DNA of 64,000 nucleotides from Bacillus massilinigeriensis (GTDB lineage Bacteria; Bacillota; Bacilli; Bacillales; Cytobacillaceae). The stretch is taken from assembly GCF_900111815.1 (NCBI RefSeq), contig NZ_LT630004.1, positions 843,671 to 907,670 on the forward strand, read 5' to 3'. Shown here piece after piece: positions 56,157 through 64,000 of the stretch; the stretch's first letter is position 1; the number at the start of each line of letters is the position of its first letter. The notes below the pieces were generated by a model, which saw nothing but the letters and a program-made list of their open reading frames with translations, ran no database searches and was not told where the DNA came from. A program made the translations under genes and the position numbers.

Positions 56157-56504
56157 GTGTCTGAAAGTGGTTTTTATCAGGAATTTGAGGTATTCAGCAA
56201 ACGCAGTGATACCTCACCTATACAATATCAGTTTTCCTTGCTTGCACCGAACAAGGAATTAGCGTTAGTTATGGCTCAGGAAAACTTTATGAGGCGGGAA
56301 CCGGTCGCGGATATATGGGTTGTCAAACGAGAAGATATTCGAAAAATGACATCAGAAGAGCGCCAGTCGCTTCAGAGAATAGACAACAAAGAATATCGCA
56401 ATACGAAAGGCTACGGTTATTTAAAGAAAAAATGGCGGCATTACGAGCAGGATATGCTTGATGAAAAGGAGATTCTTTCATGGGGAGGGAAACAGAAGAC
56501 ATGA
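56157..56504 (+). CDS. paaB: Phenylacetyl-CoA epoxidase subunit PaaB
   Basis: 115 residues. SESGFYQEFEVFSKRSDTSP and HVGS-like ANKELALVMAQENFMRREPVADIWVV match PaaB, the small subunit bridging PaaA and PaaC. GTG 56157 lies nine bases after AGGAGG; ATG 56151 would be only three bases away. Its stop overlaps the paaC ATG (ATGA). Confidence 0.94.
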   Translation: MSESGFYQEFEVFSKRSDTSPIQYQFSLLAPNKELALVMAQENFMRREPVADIWVVKREDIRKMTSEERQSLQRIDNKEYRNTKGYGYLKKKWRHYEQDMLDEKEILSWGGKQKT

Positions 56505-57319
56505 TCGTGAACCAGAAGGATATGTTACAAAAAGAAGGATACTTAGAAGCTGTAACACACCTCCTGTTCCAGCTTGCGGATGATGACTTTATCCTAGCTT
56601 ACCGTGGCTCTGAATGGCTCGGGCTTGCGCCGCATATCGAAGAAGATGTTGCTTTTTCTTCCATCAGCCAGGATACGATGGGGCATGCTGCGATGTTCTA
56701 TTCCCTGTTGGAGGAACTAGGGGCTGGAGATGCAGACAAACTTGCACATGCGAGACTAGCTAAAGACCGAAAGAATGCGATTTTACTAGAATTAGCAAAC
56801 GGACCTGGAACTTACCTTAATGAGCCGCAATACGATTGGGCATTTACGGTTGTAAGGAATTTCTTCTATGTCCAAGCCAAGAAAGTAAAAATTCTTTCAC
56901 TAAAAAATACATCCTATCAGCCAATGGCTGAAGCAGCAGTGAAGGTCAATATGGAGCTATATTACCATCTGTTACATTGGAAAACTTGGTTCATGCAGCT
57001 CATAGGAGCAGGTGGCGAGGCAAGGACTAGGATGGAAAAAGCAGTTACTGATGTTTTTAAGGACCTTGGTGGGCTGTTTTCGCAAGGGGCAACAGCAGTT
57101 GCATTTGGTGAAAACCAATTGATAGATACTGAGGAGCAGCTAATTGCAGCATGGAAGCATGAAATGACGCCAATCTTTGATTCTCTTGAAATGAAGATGC
57201 CTAAAAAATTCGGGATGGAAAAAGGAGACGGGCGAAACGGGGAGCACACACAGGATCTTGAGGCAGCTATTGAGACCCTTAGCGAGGTATACCGTCTCGA
57301 CGTAAAGGCAAGCTGGTGA
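56501..57319 (+). CDS. paaC: Phenylacetyl-CoA epoxidase subunit PaaC
   Basis: 272-residue ferritin-like structural subunit. LLFQLADDDFILAYRGSEWLGLAPHIEEDVAFSSISQDTMGHAAMFY contains the conserved opening segment. Start ATG 56501 is coupled to paaB through an ATGA overlap; an earlier ATG at 56480 is possible. Pairs with PaaA. Confidence 0.94.
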   Translation: MIVNQKDMLQKEGYLEAVTHLLFQLADDDFILAYRGSEWLGLAPHIEEDVAFSSISQDTMGHAAMFYSLLEELGAGDADKLAHARLAKDRKNAILLELANGPGTYLNEPQYDWAFTVVRNFFYVQAKKVKILSLKNTSYQPMAEAAVKVNMELYYHLLHWKTWFMQLIGAGGEARTRMEKAVTDVFKDLGGLFSQGATAVAFGENQLIDTEEQLIAAWKHEMTPIFDSLEMKMPKKFGMEKGDGRNGEHTQDLEAAIETLSEVYRLDVKASW

Positions 57320-57323
57320 GAGC

Positions 57324-57806
57324 ATGCTGAGGGAGAAGGTATTAGCGGCGCTCCAGTCGGTGAAAGATCCAGAAATTGATAGTATCTCGATTTTGGAGCT
57401 TGGCATGCTGGAAGACATAACATTTCATCAAGACAGGATTTCTATCAAACTGATTCCGACATTCATGGGGTGCCCTGCACTTGATATTATTAAGAAAAAT
57501 GTGGAAGAGACAGTAGCAAAGGTGAAAGCAGACGAAAAAATCGAGGTAATCTTCGCTCTTCATCCGCCATGGACATCCGATAGAATAACAGATACTGGGC
57601 GCGAAAGATTAAAGGAATTTGGCATTGCGCCTCCGCCAATATACATTGCTGAATCAGGAGAATGGCAGGCAGATTGCCCATATTGCGGCTCGACGTATAC
57701 AACGCTCGAGAATTTATTCGGTCCGACTGCCTGCAGAAGCATTCTTTATTGCAAGGCATGCAAAAATCCTTTTGAAGCGATGAAGCCCGTTTCTACGCTT
57801 ATGTAA
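57324..57806 (+). CDS. paaD: PaaD, iron-sulphur maturation protein of the epoxidase
   Basis: 160 residues. The N-terminal MIP18 (DUF59) domain has SVKDPEIDSISILELGM and PTFMGCPALDII. The C-terminal zinc-binding segment has CPYCGS and CKAC. PaaD is required for activity of the PaaABC(E) complex, probably for Fe-S assembly. Four bases after paaC. Confidence 0.94.
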   Translation: MLREKVLAALQSVKDPEIDSISILELGMLEDITFHQDRISIKLIPTFMGCPALDIIKKNVEETVAKVKADEKIEVIFALHPPWTSDRITDTGRERLKEFGIAPPPIYIAESGEWQADCPYCGSTYTTLENLFGPTACRSILYCKACKNPFEAMKPVSTLM

Positions 57807-57889
57807 TATGGAGGCACTAATAGATTTGAGTTAACTAGCATACATTAGCATAGACCAACAAAACTTTTGATAGAAGGAGAGAGAAAACG

Positions 57890-58198
57890 ATGGTAAAACT
57901 AATTGCATTATACAAGCATCCAGAAAACAAAGAAGAATTTGATAAGCATTATTTTGAAATCCATGCGCCCCTTACTGCTAAAATCCCTGGTCTTCAGAGA
58001 ATGAAGGTAACTCGTTTCACTGGGAGCCCGATGGGAGGAGAAGGGGAATACTACTTAATGTGTGAAATGTATTATGCCAATCATGAAGCAATGAAGGCAG
58101 GAATGAAATCTCCTGAGGGGAAGGCTTCTGGAAAGGATGCAATGAGCTTTGCCGGGAACTTGATTACTTTCATGATCGGTGAAGAAGTGGATGAGTAA
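57890..58198 (+). CDS. EthD-family protein of the paa cluster
   Basis: 102-residue EthD-type ferredoxin-like fold. KHPENKEEFDKHYFEIHAPLTAKIPGLQRM carries the family's HxPL/APL and aromatic residues. EthD proteins act in ring or ether oxidation pathways without a fixed biochemical role. Start ATG 57890 follows AAGGAGAG. It overlaps the next crotonase gene, so it belongs to the operon. Confidence 0.85.
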   Translation: MVKLIALYKHPENKEEFDKHYFEIHAPLTAKIPGLQRMKVTRFTGSPMGGEGEYYLMCEMYYANHEAMKAGMKSPEGKASGKDAMSFAGNLITFMIGEEVDE

Positions 58199-58970
58199 AA
58201 GCTATGAGACTATTGAAACAACTTTAAGAGGGAAGGTAGGCCATATTGAGCTTAATCGCCCTAAAGTTCTGAATGCACTTAACCGAAAAATGGTTTCGGA
58301 AATTCTCTCTGCTATGGAAGAGTATGATAGGGACGAAAACGTCAAAGTCATTATTTTATCAGGAAAAGGAAGGGTTTTTGCTGCGGGTGCCGATATCGAT
58401 GAAATGATGAATGCTAGCGCAATAGATTTAGAAAAGCTCAACCAATTTACAGATTGGGACCGGATAACATGGATTAAAAAACCGGTGATTGGCGCAATAC
58501 ACGGTTTGGCATTGGGAGGAGCCTTTGAACTTGCTCTATGCTGCGATATGCTTTTTGCTTCCGAACATGCTGAGTTTGGATTTCCAGAAGTGAATCTCGG
58601 TATTATGCCTGGAGCAGGAGGGACACAGAGGTTGACTAAGCTTGTAGGAAAAGCGAAGGCAATGGAGTGGATTATGAGCGGCAACCGGATTACAGCGACG
58701 GAGGCCCAGCAGCATGGCGTAATTAACCGAGTTTTTGCTGAAGAGGTGCTGTTCGAAGAAACGCTGAAGTTCGCCTCAAAGATAGCAGAACAAGCGCCAT
58801 TGGCAGTCAGATTGATCAAAGAATCGGTTCTGAAAGCAGTGGATTACTCTTTATATGAAGGAATGCAATTTGAACGGAAAAACTTTTATCTTCTTTTTGC
58901 ATCACAAGATCAGAAAGAAGGGATGCGGGCATTTAAGGAAAAACGCAATCCTGATTTCAAAGGAAGATAG
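58191..58970 (+). CDS. Enoyl-CoA hydratase (PaaF-like)
   Basis: 259-residue crotonase. The oxyanion-hole segment is FAAGADIDEM near residue 68, and the second catalytic region is PEVNLGIMPGAGGTQRLTKLVG near 138, typical of hydratases with two Glu. It most likely hydrates 2,3-dehydroadipyl-CoA. ATG 58191 overlaps the EthD stop by eight bases. Confidence 0.88.
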   Translation: MSKSYETIETTLRGKVGHIELNRPKVLNALNRKMVSEILSAMEEYDRDENVKVIILSGKGRVFAAGADIDEMMNASAIDLEKLNQFTDWDRITWIKKPVIGAIHGLALGGAFELALCCDMLFASEHAEFGFPEVNLGIMPGAGGTQRLTKLVGKAKAMEWIMSGNRITATEAQQHGVINRVFAEEVLFEETLKFASKIAEQAPLAVRLIKESVLKAVDYSLYEGMQFERKNFYLLFASQDQKEGMRAFKEKRNPDFKGR

Positions 58971-58978
58971 GGGGAGAT

Positions 58979-59752
58979 TTGTTGCAAACGATTATTTATG
59001 AAGTTGAAAGCAAGGTTGCATATATAAAACTGAATCGCCCTGAAAAGCTAAATGCATTTACCCAACAAGTTAATAAGGAAATAACGATGGCAGTAAAAGC
59101 TGCTTCCCGTGATGAGGCAGTTCGGGCAATCGTCATTACTGGCGAAGGAAGAGCGTTTTGTTCTGGGGAAGACCTATCGGGTGTGACAGATGAGATGGAT
59201 CATGGCGAAGTGTTAAGAAAACGCTATACGCCAATGCTTCTGGAAATCGATCGTTGCGAAAAACCTATCATTGCGGCAGTGAATGGAGTCGCAGCAGGCG
59301 CTGGAATGAGTTTGGCGCTGGCAGCCGATTTTCGAATCGCTTCTGAAAAAGCCAGTTTCATTGAAGCCTTCATTCATGTAGGGCTTGTCCCTGATGCGGG
59401 GAATTTGTACCACTTAACGAGAATGGTGGGCCACGCTAAAGCGATGGAGCTTGCAGTCTTTGGAGAGAAGCTAACAGCGCATAAAGCAAAGGAAATCGGT
59501 ATCGTGAACGAAGTGTATCATGCTGCCGAATGGGAAGAAAGCGTTACAGCCTACGCCGAAAGACTTGCGAACATGCCGACAAAAGCAATTGGTCTGATAA
59601 AAAGAAACTTAAAAGCTAGCTGGAATAATAGCTATGAAGATTTTCTTGAACGAGATGCACAGGCCCAGCGAATTGCAGGGCAGACAAAGGATCATAGCGA
59701 AGGAGTGGCAGCTTTTCTGGAAAAAAGGAAAGCGAGTTTTTCAGGAAGCTAG
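58979..59752 (+). CDS. Enoyl-CoA hydratase/isomerase (PaaG-like)
   Basis: 257-residue crotonase with FCSGEDLSGV near residue 62 and FIHVGLVPDAGNLYHLTRMVGHAKAMEL near 135. The GLVPDAG segment with Asp in place of the second Glu is characteristic of PaaG, the ring 1,2-epoxyphenylacetyl-CoA isomerase forming oxepin-CoA. It starts at TTG 58979 or 58982 behind GGGGAG. Confidence 0.88.
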   Translation: MLQTIIYEVESKVAYIKLNRPEKLNAFTQQVNKEITMAVKAASRDEAVRAIVITGEGRAFCSGEDLSGVTDEMDHGEVLRKRYTPMLLEIDRCEKPIIAAVNGVAAGAGMSLALAADFRIASEKASFIEAFIHVGLVPDAGNLYHLTRMVGHAKAMELAVFGEKLTAHKAKEIGIVNEVYHAAEWEESVTAYAERLANMPTKAIGLIKRNLKASWNNSYEDFLERDAQAQRIAGQTKDHSEGVAAFLEKRKASFSGS

Positions 59753-59794
59753 TTTCCACATTAAATGAATCTTAATAAAGAGGAGATGTTCGTA

Positions 59795-61312
59795 TTGGCA
59801 ACAATAAAAGAACAAAAGTTTGAAACCCTCCAAACAAAACGTGAACGATATCAGTTGATCATCAACGGACAGCGTCAAGATAGCGTCAATGGAGATACTT
59901 ATCAAGTATTTAATCCAGCTACAGGAGAAGAAGTGGCAACAGTTTCAAAAGCATCAAGGGAAGATGCTGAACAGGCAGTACAGGCTGCCCGAAATGCATT
60001 CGATTTTGGAAAATGGCGTCATTTTCCTGTGAACAAAAGGTCCAGAACTTTGAATAAAATTGCTTCTATCATGCGTGCGAGATTCAATGAACTCGTTGAG
60101 CTGGAGATCCTCGATACGGGAAAATCGCTTTCTGCGGCACAAGGACAAGTCATGCAGGCAATCGAGGATTTTGAATTCTACGCAGGTGCGATTGTCAGCC
60201 ATCGTGGAGCTGTCAACAGCATGCCTGGCGCATTCCAAAATATAACGGAAAAAGAGCCTGTCGGCGTTTGTGCGCAAATTATTCCGTGGAATTATCCGCT
60301 GATGATGGCCGCGTGGAAAATTGCCCCCGCTATCGCTGTGGGCTGCTCTGTGATTGTAAAGCCTGCTTCGCTTACTCCGCTTACAGCAATTGTACTCGGA
60401 GAAATCTGTGTGGAAGCGGGTGTCCCAGAGGGTGTAGTTAACGTCATCCCGGGCTCCGGTTCTGATATCGGAAACTACTTAGTGGAACACGACAAAGTGG
60501 ACAAAGTGGCATTTACCGGGTCAACGCCTATTGGAAAAGATATCATGGCGCGGGCATCCAAGACGTTAAAACGTGTCACTCTTGAACTTGGCGGGAAATC
60601 TCCAAGCATAATTTTTAATGATGCAGATGTTGATGCCGCGGTGGATGGATCCCTATTCGGGATTTTCTATAATACGGGTCAATCGTGCGAAGCGCGTTCA
60701 AGACTGTATGTCCATGAGGGTATTTATGATACATTCATGGAGAAGTTTGTCGAGAAAACGAAAATGCTGAAGCTTGGAAATCCGTTCGATAAGGATACGC
60801 ATGTTGGAGCAATTATCAGTCAACATCAAGTGGATGTAATCGACAGCTATGTGCAATCTGCTGCGGAAGATGGAGCGATGATTCTAGCAGGAGGCAAGCC
60901 AGCGGCACCGGAAGGTTTTGAAAATGGCTGCTGGTATGAACCGACGATTATTAGTGAGACAAACCACAGCATGAAAGCGGTCAAGGAGGAAATATTCGGA
61001 CCAGTTGTCGTCGTGATGAAGTTTAAAGATGAAAAAGAAGCCATTCAGTTAGCGAATGATAGTGATTACGGCCTTGGATCAGCGGTTTGGACCAAGGATT
61101 ATGGCCGGGCAACAAGAGTTTCAAAACAAATTCAAGCAGGAATCGTTATGGTGAACTGTCCGTTCTCTGCATTTCCTGGAACTCCGTTCGGTGGATATAA
61201 GCAATCAGGATTTGGCCGTGAATTATCGATAGAGACACTGGATCTCTATACAGAAACGAAAAGCATCGTTTCTTATTATGGCAGCAGGCCATTGAACCCA
61301 TTCAATTTATAA
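59795..61312 (+). CDS. Aldehyde dehydrogenase of the paa cluster
   Basis: 505-residue NAD(P)+-dependent ALDH. It has IPWNYPLMMAAWKIAPA, VAFTGSTPIGKDI, VTLELGGKSP (general base Glu) and NTGQSCEARSRLYVHE with the catalytic Cys. TTG 59795 is chosen because AGAGGAG lies nine bases upstream; ATG 59765 has none. It could oxidise the ring-opened semialdehyde (the job of the PaaZ ALDH domain) or act as phenylacetaldehyde dehydrogenase; sequence alone does not decide. Confidence 0.9.
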   Translation: MATIKEQKFETLQTKRERYQLIINGQRQDSVNGDTYQVFNPATGEEVATVSKASREDAEQAVQAARNAFDFGKWRHFPVNKRSRTLNKIASIMRARFNELVELEILDTGKSLSAAQGQVMQAIEDFEFYAGAIVSHRGAVNSMPGAFQNITEKEPVGVCAQIIPWNYPLMMAAWKIAPAIAVGCSVIVKPASLTPLTAIVLGEICVEAGVPEGVVNVIPGSGSDIGNYLVEHDKVDKVAFTGSTPIGKDIMARASKTLKRVTLELGGKSPSIIFNDADVDAAVDGSLFGIFYNTGQSCEARSRLYVHEGIYDTFMEKFVEKTKMLKLGNPFDKDTHVGAIISQHQVDVIDSYVQSAAEDGAMILAGGKPAAPEGFENGCWYEPTIISETNHSMKAVKEEIFGPVVVVMKFKDEKEAIQLANDSDYGLGSAVWTKDYGRATRVSKQIQAGIVMVNCPFSAFPGTPFGGYKQSGFGRELSIETLDLYTETKSIVSYYGSRPLNPFNL

Positions 61313-61318
61313 AAATGC

Positions 61319-61346
61319 AGCGAGCACTCACGATCGGGTGCTCGCC
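61319..61346 (+). other. Hairpin between the ALDH and paaH genes
   Basis: GCGAGCAC / GTGCTCGC stem without a T run; probably mRNA processing or stability rather than full termination. Confidence 0.5.
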
Positions 61347-61372
61347 TTCATGATGAAAGAGAGGCATATATA

Positions 61373-62233
61373 ATGAAGAAACTCGTCATTATTGGTTCCG
61401 GTGTCATGGGAAGGGGAATTGCCTACGTTAGCGCACTTGGAGGCTTTCATACCTTCCTTATCGATATTGAAGAAAAACAGCTGGAGAATGCACGGAGGGA
61501 CATTGATGCGATTTTTGAAAAAGGTGTTTCCCGCGGGAAAGTAACAGAAGAGGAAGCAAGGAATGCTAGCGAGCGGCTAACTTATTCTAAATTTTTATCA
61601 GAGAATATTAAGGATGCGGATATTGTCATTGAGGCAGTACCCGAAAAAATCGATATCAAGAAATCTATTTTTGAAGTGATGGATCAGCATGCACCATTAC
61701 ATTGCCTATTTGCGACAAATACTTCGACGATGAGCCCAACGGAGATTGCTTCGTTTACAAAACGGCCAGATAAAGTGATAGCGATGCATTTTTTCAATCC
61801 TGTTCATTTAATGCCATTAGTTGAAATCGTTCGCGGCTTGGAAACAAGTGATGAAACAGCTCAAGCAATCTCCCTTGTAGCAAAACAAATGGGGAAGGAG
61901 ACGGTTACTGTTAATGAATTTCCTGGCTTTGTTACAAGCAGGATCTCAGCGCTTGTAGGGAATGAAGCCTTTTACATGCTGCAGGAGGGCGTTGGAACAG
62001 CTGAGGAAATTGACAAAGCTATCAAACTTGGTTTGAACTATCCGATGGGTCCGTTTGAATTAGGCGACTTAGTTGGCCTTGACACAAGATACAATAATTT
62101 AAAATATCTTCACGAAAAGCTCGGAGAGAAATACCGGCCTGCCCCGCTTTTGGAACAGTATGTTAAAGCAGGAAGACTTGGTAGAAAGACAGGACGAGGC
62201 GTTTACGATTATCGGAATCCTGTGAAATCATAG
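61373..62233 (+). CDS. paaH: 3-hydroxyacyl-CoA dehydrogenase PaaH-like
   Basis: 286 residues. The N-terminal Rossmann fold has GSGVMGRGIAYVSALGG. ATNTSTMSPTEIAS and MHFFNPVHLMPLVEIVRG carry the catalytic His. The C-terminal dimer domain has NYPMGPFELGDLVGLD. It oxidises 3-hydroxyadipyl-CoA to 3-oxoadipyl-CoA in the pathway. 3-Hydroxybutyryl-CoA dehydrogenases look very similar, so the assignment rests on context. Confidence 0.88.
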   Translation: MKKLVIIGSGVMGRGIAYVSALGGFHTFLIDIEEKQLENARRDIDAIFEKGVSRGKVTEEEARNASERLTYSKFLSENIKDADIVIEAVPEKIDIKKSIFEVMDQHAPLHCLFATNTSTMSPTEIASFTKRPDKVIAMHFFNPVHLMPLVEIVRGLETSDETAQAISLVAKQMGKETVTVNEFPGFVTSRISALVGNEAFYMLQEGVGTAEEIDKAIKLGLNYPMGPFELGDLVGLDTRYNNLKYLHEKLGEKYRPAPLLEQYVKAGRLGRKTGRGVYDYRNPVKS

Positions 62234-62258
62234 TTGAAATGGAAAGAGAGGAGCTGCA

Positions 62259-63470
62259 ATGAGGGAAGCGGTCATCGTTGATGCAGTGAGAACACCGATA
62301 GGAAGATACAATGGCAGTTTGCGTCATATTCGGCCGGATGATTTAGCAGCGGTCGTTATTAAAGCATTGGTTGAGCGCAATCCGCGAGTTTCCCCTGAGT
62401 GTATTGAGGAAGTTATCATGGGGAATGCCAACCAAGCAGGGGAAGATAACCGAAATGTTGCCAGAATGGCCGGTTTGCTCGCTGGTTTGCCCGTAGATGT
62501 GGCAGGAACGACAATGAACAGGCTTTGCGGTTCTGGTTTAGATGCGGTAAATTATGCTGCCAGAGCCATCATTGCAGGGGAAGGCGATATCTTCATTGCT
62601 GGAGGTACGGAGAGCATGACGCGCGCGCCTTTCGTGATGGCAAAGGCAAATAAGGAGTTTCCAAGAGGAAACATGGAAATGTTCGATACGACGATTGGAT
62701 GGCGTTTCATCAATTCAAGACTGGAAGAACGCTACGGGACGGACAGCATGCCGCAAACGGCGGAAAATGTTGCGAAAAGGTATGGCATTTCTCGCACCGC
62801 ACAGGATGAGTTTGCAGCAAAGAGTCAGCTTCGTGCACAAATAGCAATGGAGACAGGAAAATTCAAGGATGAAATTATTCGTGTAATCAGTGTCGATCAT
62901 AAAGGGAATGAATCTGTCATCGAAAGAGATGAGCACCCTCGTCCAGGAACAACTGCGGAAAAATTGGCTCGTCTTAAGCCTTTATTTGACAATGGCACCG
63001 TAACAGCCGGAAATGCTTCCGGTGTTAATGACGGGGCTTCTGCGCTTCTATTAACGAGCAGGGAAAAAGCAGAAGAACTTGGATTAGAACCCCTTGCTCT
63101 CTATAAGGCTTCAGCTGTCGCTGGGCTCGAACCTTCCATCATGGGAATGGGACCAGTTTACGCTGCCCAAAAGGCATTGCGCCGAGCAAAGCTTTGTATA
63201 GAAGATATAGGGTTAATGGAGTTGAACGAGGCTTTTGCTGCACAATCGATTGCATGCATAGAAGAACTTGGAGTGAATGCTACTAAGGTGAATGTGAATG
63301 GTGGTGCAATTGCTTTTGGCCATCCGCTTGGTGCAAGCGGGGCAAGAATCCTGACAACGCTTGTCCATGAAATGAAGCGCAGTGGAGAAAAGTTTGGCAT
63401 GGCAACAATGTGTGTCGGCGTTGGGCAAGGAATTGCAACAATTATTGAAAATATAGGAGAGAAGCGATGA
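62259..63470 (+). CDS. paaJ: Thiolase, probable 3-oxoadipyl-CoA thiolase PaaJ
   Basis: 403 residues. Catalytic Cys in [18 protein letters not shown] near residue 91, [13 protein letters not shown], the His motif [19 protein letters not shown] near 351 and the second Cys in MCVGVGQG near 386. It cleaves 3-oxoadipyl-CoA to succinyl-CoA and acetyl-CoA. Its stop overlaps the next gene's ATG. Confidence 0.92.
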   Translation: MREAVIVDAVRTPIGRYNGSLRHIRPDDLAAVVIKALVERNPRVSPECIEEVIMGNANQAGEDNRNVARMAGLLAGLPVDVAGTTMNRLCGSGLDAVNYAARAIIAGEGDIFIAGGTESMTRAPFVMAKANKEFPRGNMEMFDTTIGWRFINSRLEERYGTDSMPQTAENVAKRYGISRTAQDEFAAKSQLRAQIAMETGKFKDEIIRVISVDHKGNESVIERDEHPRPGTTAEKLARLKPLFDNGTVTAGNASGVNDGASALLLTSREKAEELGLEPLALYKASAVAGLEPSIMGMGPVYAAQKALRRAKLCIEDIGLMELNEAFAAQSIACIEELGVNATKVNVNGGAIAFGHPLGASGARILTTLVHEMKRSGEKFGMATMCVGVGQGIATIIENIGEKR

Positions 63471-64000
63471 AAAATATTCTTACACAAAAAGAAAATGGAA
63501 TTGCCTATATTACCATTAACCGTCCGGAAATTTACAATTGCTTCAATTATGAAACGCTTGGGGAGCTAGGAGAGACAGTTGAGAGCCTGCATCATGACAA
63601 TGAAACAAAAGTGGTGATTTTTACCGGTGCTGGTGAGAAGGCTTTTAGTGCAGGGGCAGACTTAAAGGAGCGGAAAAATCTGACCTCAGATGAGGTTATT
63701 CGCAATGTGCACAAAATCCGCGATGTCTTTCAAGCGGTATCAGAATTGCCTCAGCCGACCATTGCTGCAGTGAATGGTGTCGCTTTCGGAGGCGGCTTTG
63801 AACTCATATTAGCCTGCGATTTCAGGATTGCATCGAGCAATACACTCATGGGTTTAACTGAAGTAAGCTGGGGAATTATCCCCGGGGCTGGAGGGACCCA
63901 ACGTCTTACAAGGCTGATCGGTGAAATGAGGGCAAAAGAGCTTATTCTTACAGCAAGAAAAATTCGTGGAGAAATGGCAATGGAGCTTGGCATCCTTACT
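63467..64000 (+). CDS. Enoyl-CoA hydratase/isomerase, partial at window edge
   Basis: First 178 codons of a third crotonase. It shows FSAGADLKERKNL with the oxyanion hole near residue 66, GGGFELILACDFRIA, and EVSWGIIPGAGGTQRLTRLIGEMRAKEL near 135, hydratase-like. It overlaps paaJ by four bases. The gene runs past position 64000. Role within the pathway is not separable from the PaaF-like protein by sequence. Confidence 0.88.
   Translation, partial: MKNILTQKENGIAYITINRPEIYNCFNYETLGELGETVESLHHDNETKVVIFTGAGEKAFSAGADLKERKNLTSDEVIRNVHKIRDVFQAVSELPQPTIAAVNGVAFGGGFELILACDFRIASSNTLMGLTEVSWGIIPGAGGTQRLTRLIGEMRAKELILTARKIRGEMAMELGILT

Overview
The window is a stretch of chromosome from a low-to-moderate GC, endospore-forming Bacillota of the family Bacillaceae. 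It carries spore genes (cotO, a cotY/cotZ homologue, spoVAC-AD-AEb, spoVIF), a trpS T-box and a FapR operator. From 1 to about 37 kb the gene order follows the Bacillus subtilis yjaZ-yjbA-trpS-opp-yjbC-spx-mecA-coiA-pepF-spxH-yjbI-to-yjbQ-fabI-cot-yjcD-yjcH segment closely. Gene names in that part rest on both sequence and order. No insertion sequence, phage gene or CRISPR array was seen.

Layout. 0-9.5 kb: a YjaZ-like putative metalloprotease, yjbA, trpS behind a T-box, and an oligopeptide ABC importer (oppABCDF). 9.5-20 kb: the spx / mecA / spxH proteolysis-adaptor neighbourhood with cardiolipin synthase, CoiA, PepF, a truncated haemoglobin, a lytic transglycosylase and a CYTH protein. 20-27.6 kb: YjbL, the small alarmone synthetase YjbM, NAD kinase, a pseudouridine synthase, MgtE, a CPA2 antiporter and FapR-controlled fabI. 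27.7-32.6 kb: sporulation genes, with cysC in their midst. 32.6-37.3 kb: the YjcD helicase, YjcF, YjcG and YjcH. 37.5-41.1 kb: a TAXI-type TRAP transporter with a DUF1850 protein.

From 41 kb the content is accessory metabolism. A complete sialic-acid catabolic operon (42.9-50.2 kb) holds NanA, an SGNH esterase, a sugar ABC importer, NanE, a ROK kinase and an RpiR regulator behind a strong promoter with a cre site. It should convert imported N-acetylneuraminate to ManNAc and GlcNAc-6-P. A TetR regulator with an intact operator precedes a decayed ABC exporter (50.5-51.8 kb). From 53.8 kb to the right edge lies a phenylacetate degradation operon: paaK, paaABCD, an EthD protein, three crotonases, an aldehyde dehydrogenase, a hydroxyacyl-CoA dehydrogenase and a thiolase. 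No paaE or fused paaZ is visible in it.

The most notable observation is at 41789-42430 on the minus strand. A DsbA/FrnE-family thiol oxidoreductase has an in-frame TGA exactly where the first cysteine of its CPFC active site belongs. A well-placed ribosome binding site lies upstream and a perfect 7-bp hairpin just downstream of the TGA matches the bacterial SECIS geometry. I read it as a probable selenoprotein (UPFC). A second unexplained element is the structured leader RNA with competing antiterminator and terminator helices upstream of an EamA transporter (53.49-53.60 kb, minus strand).
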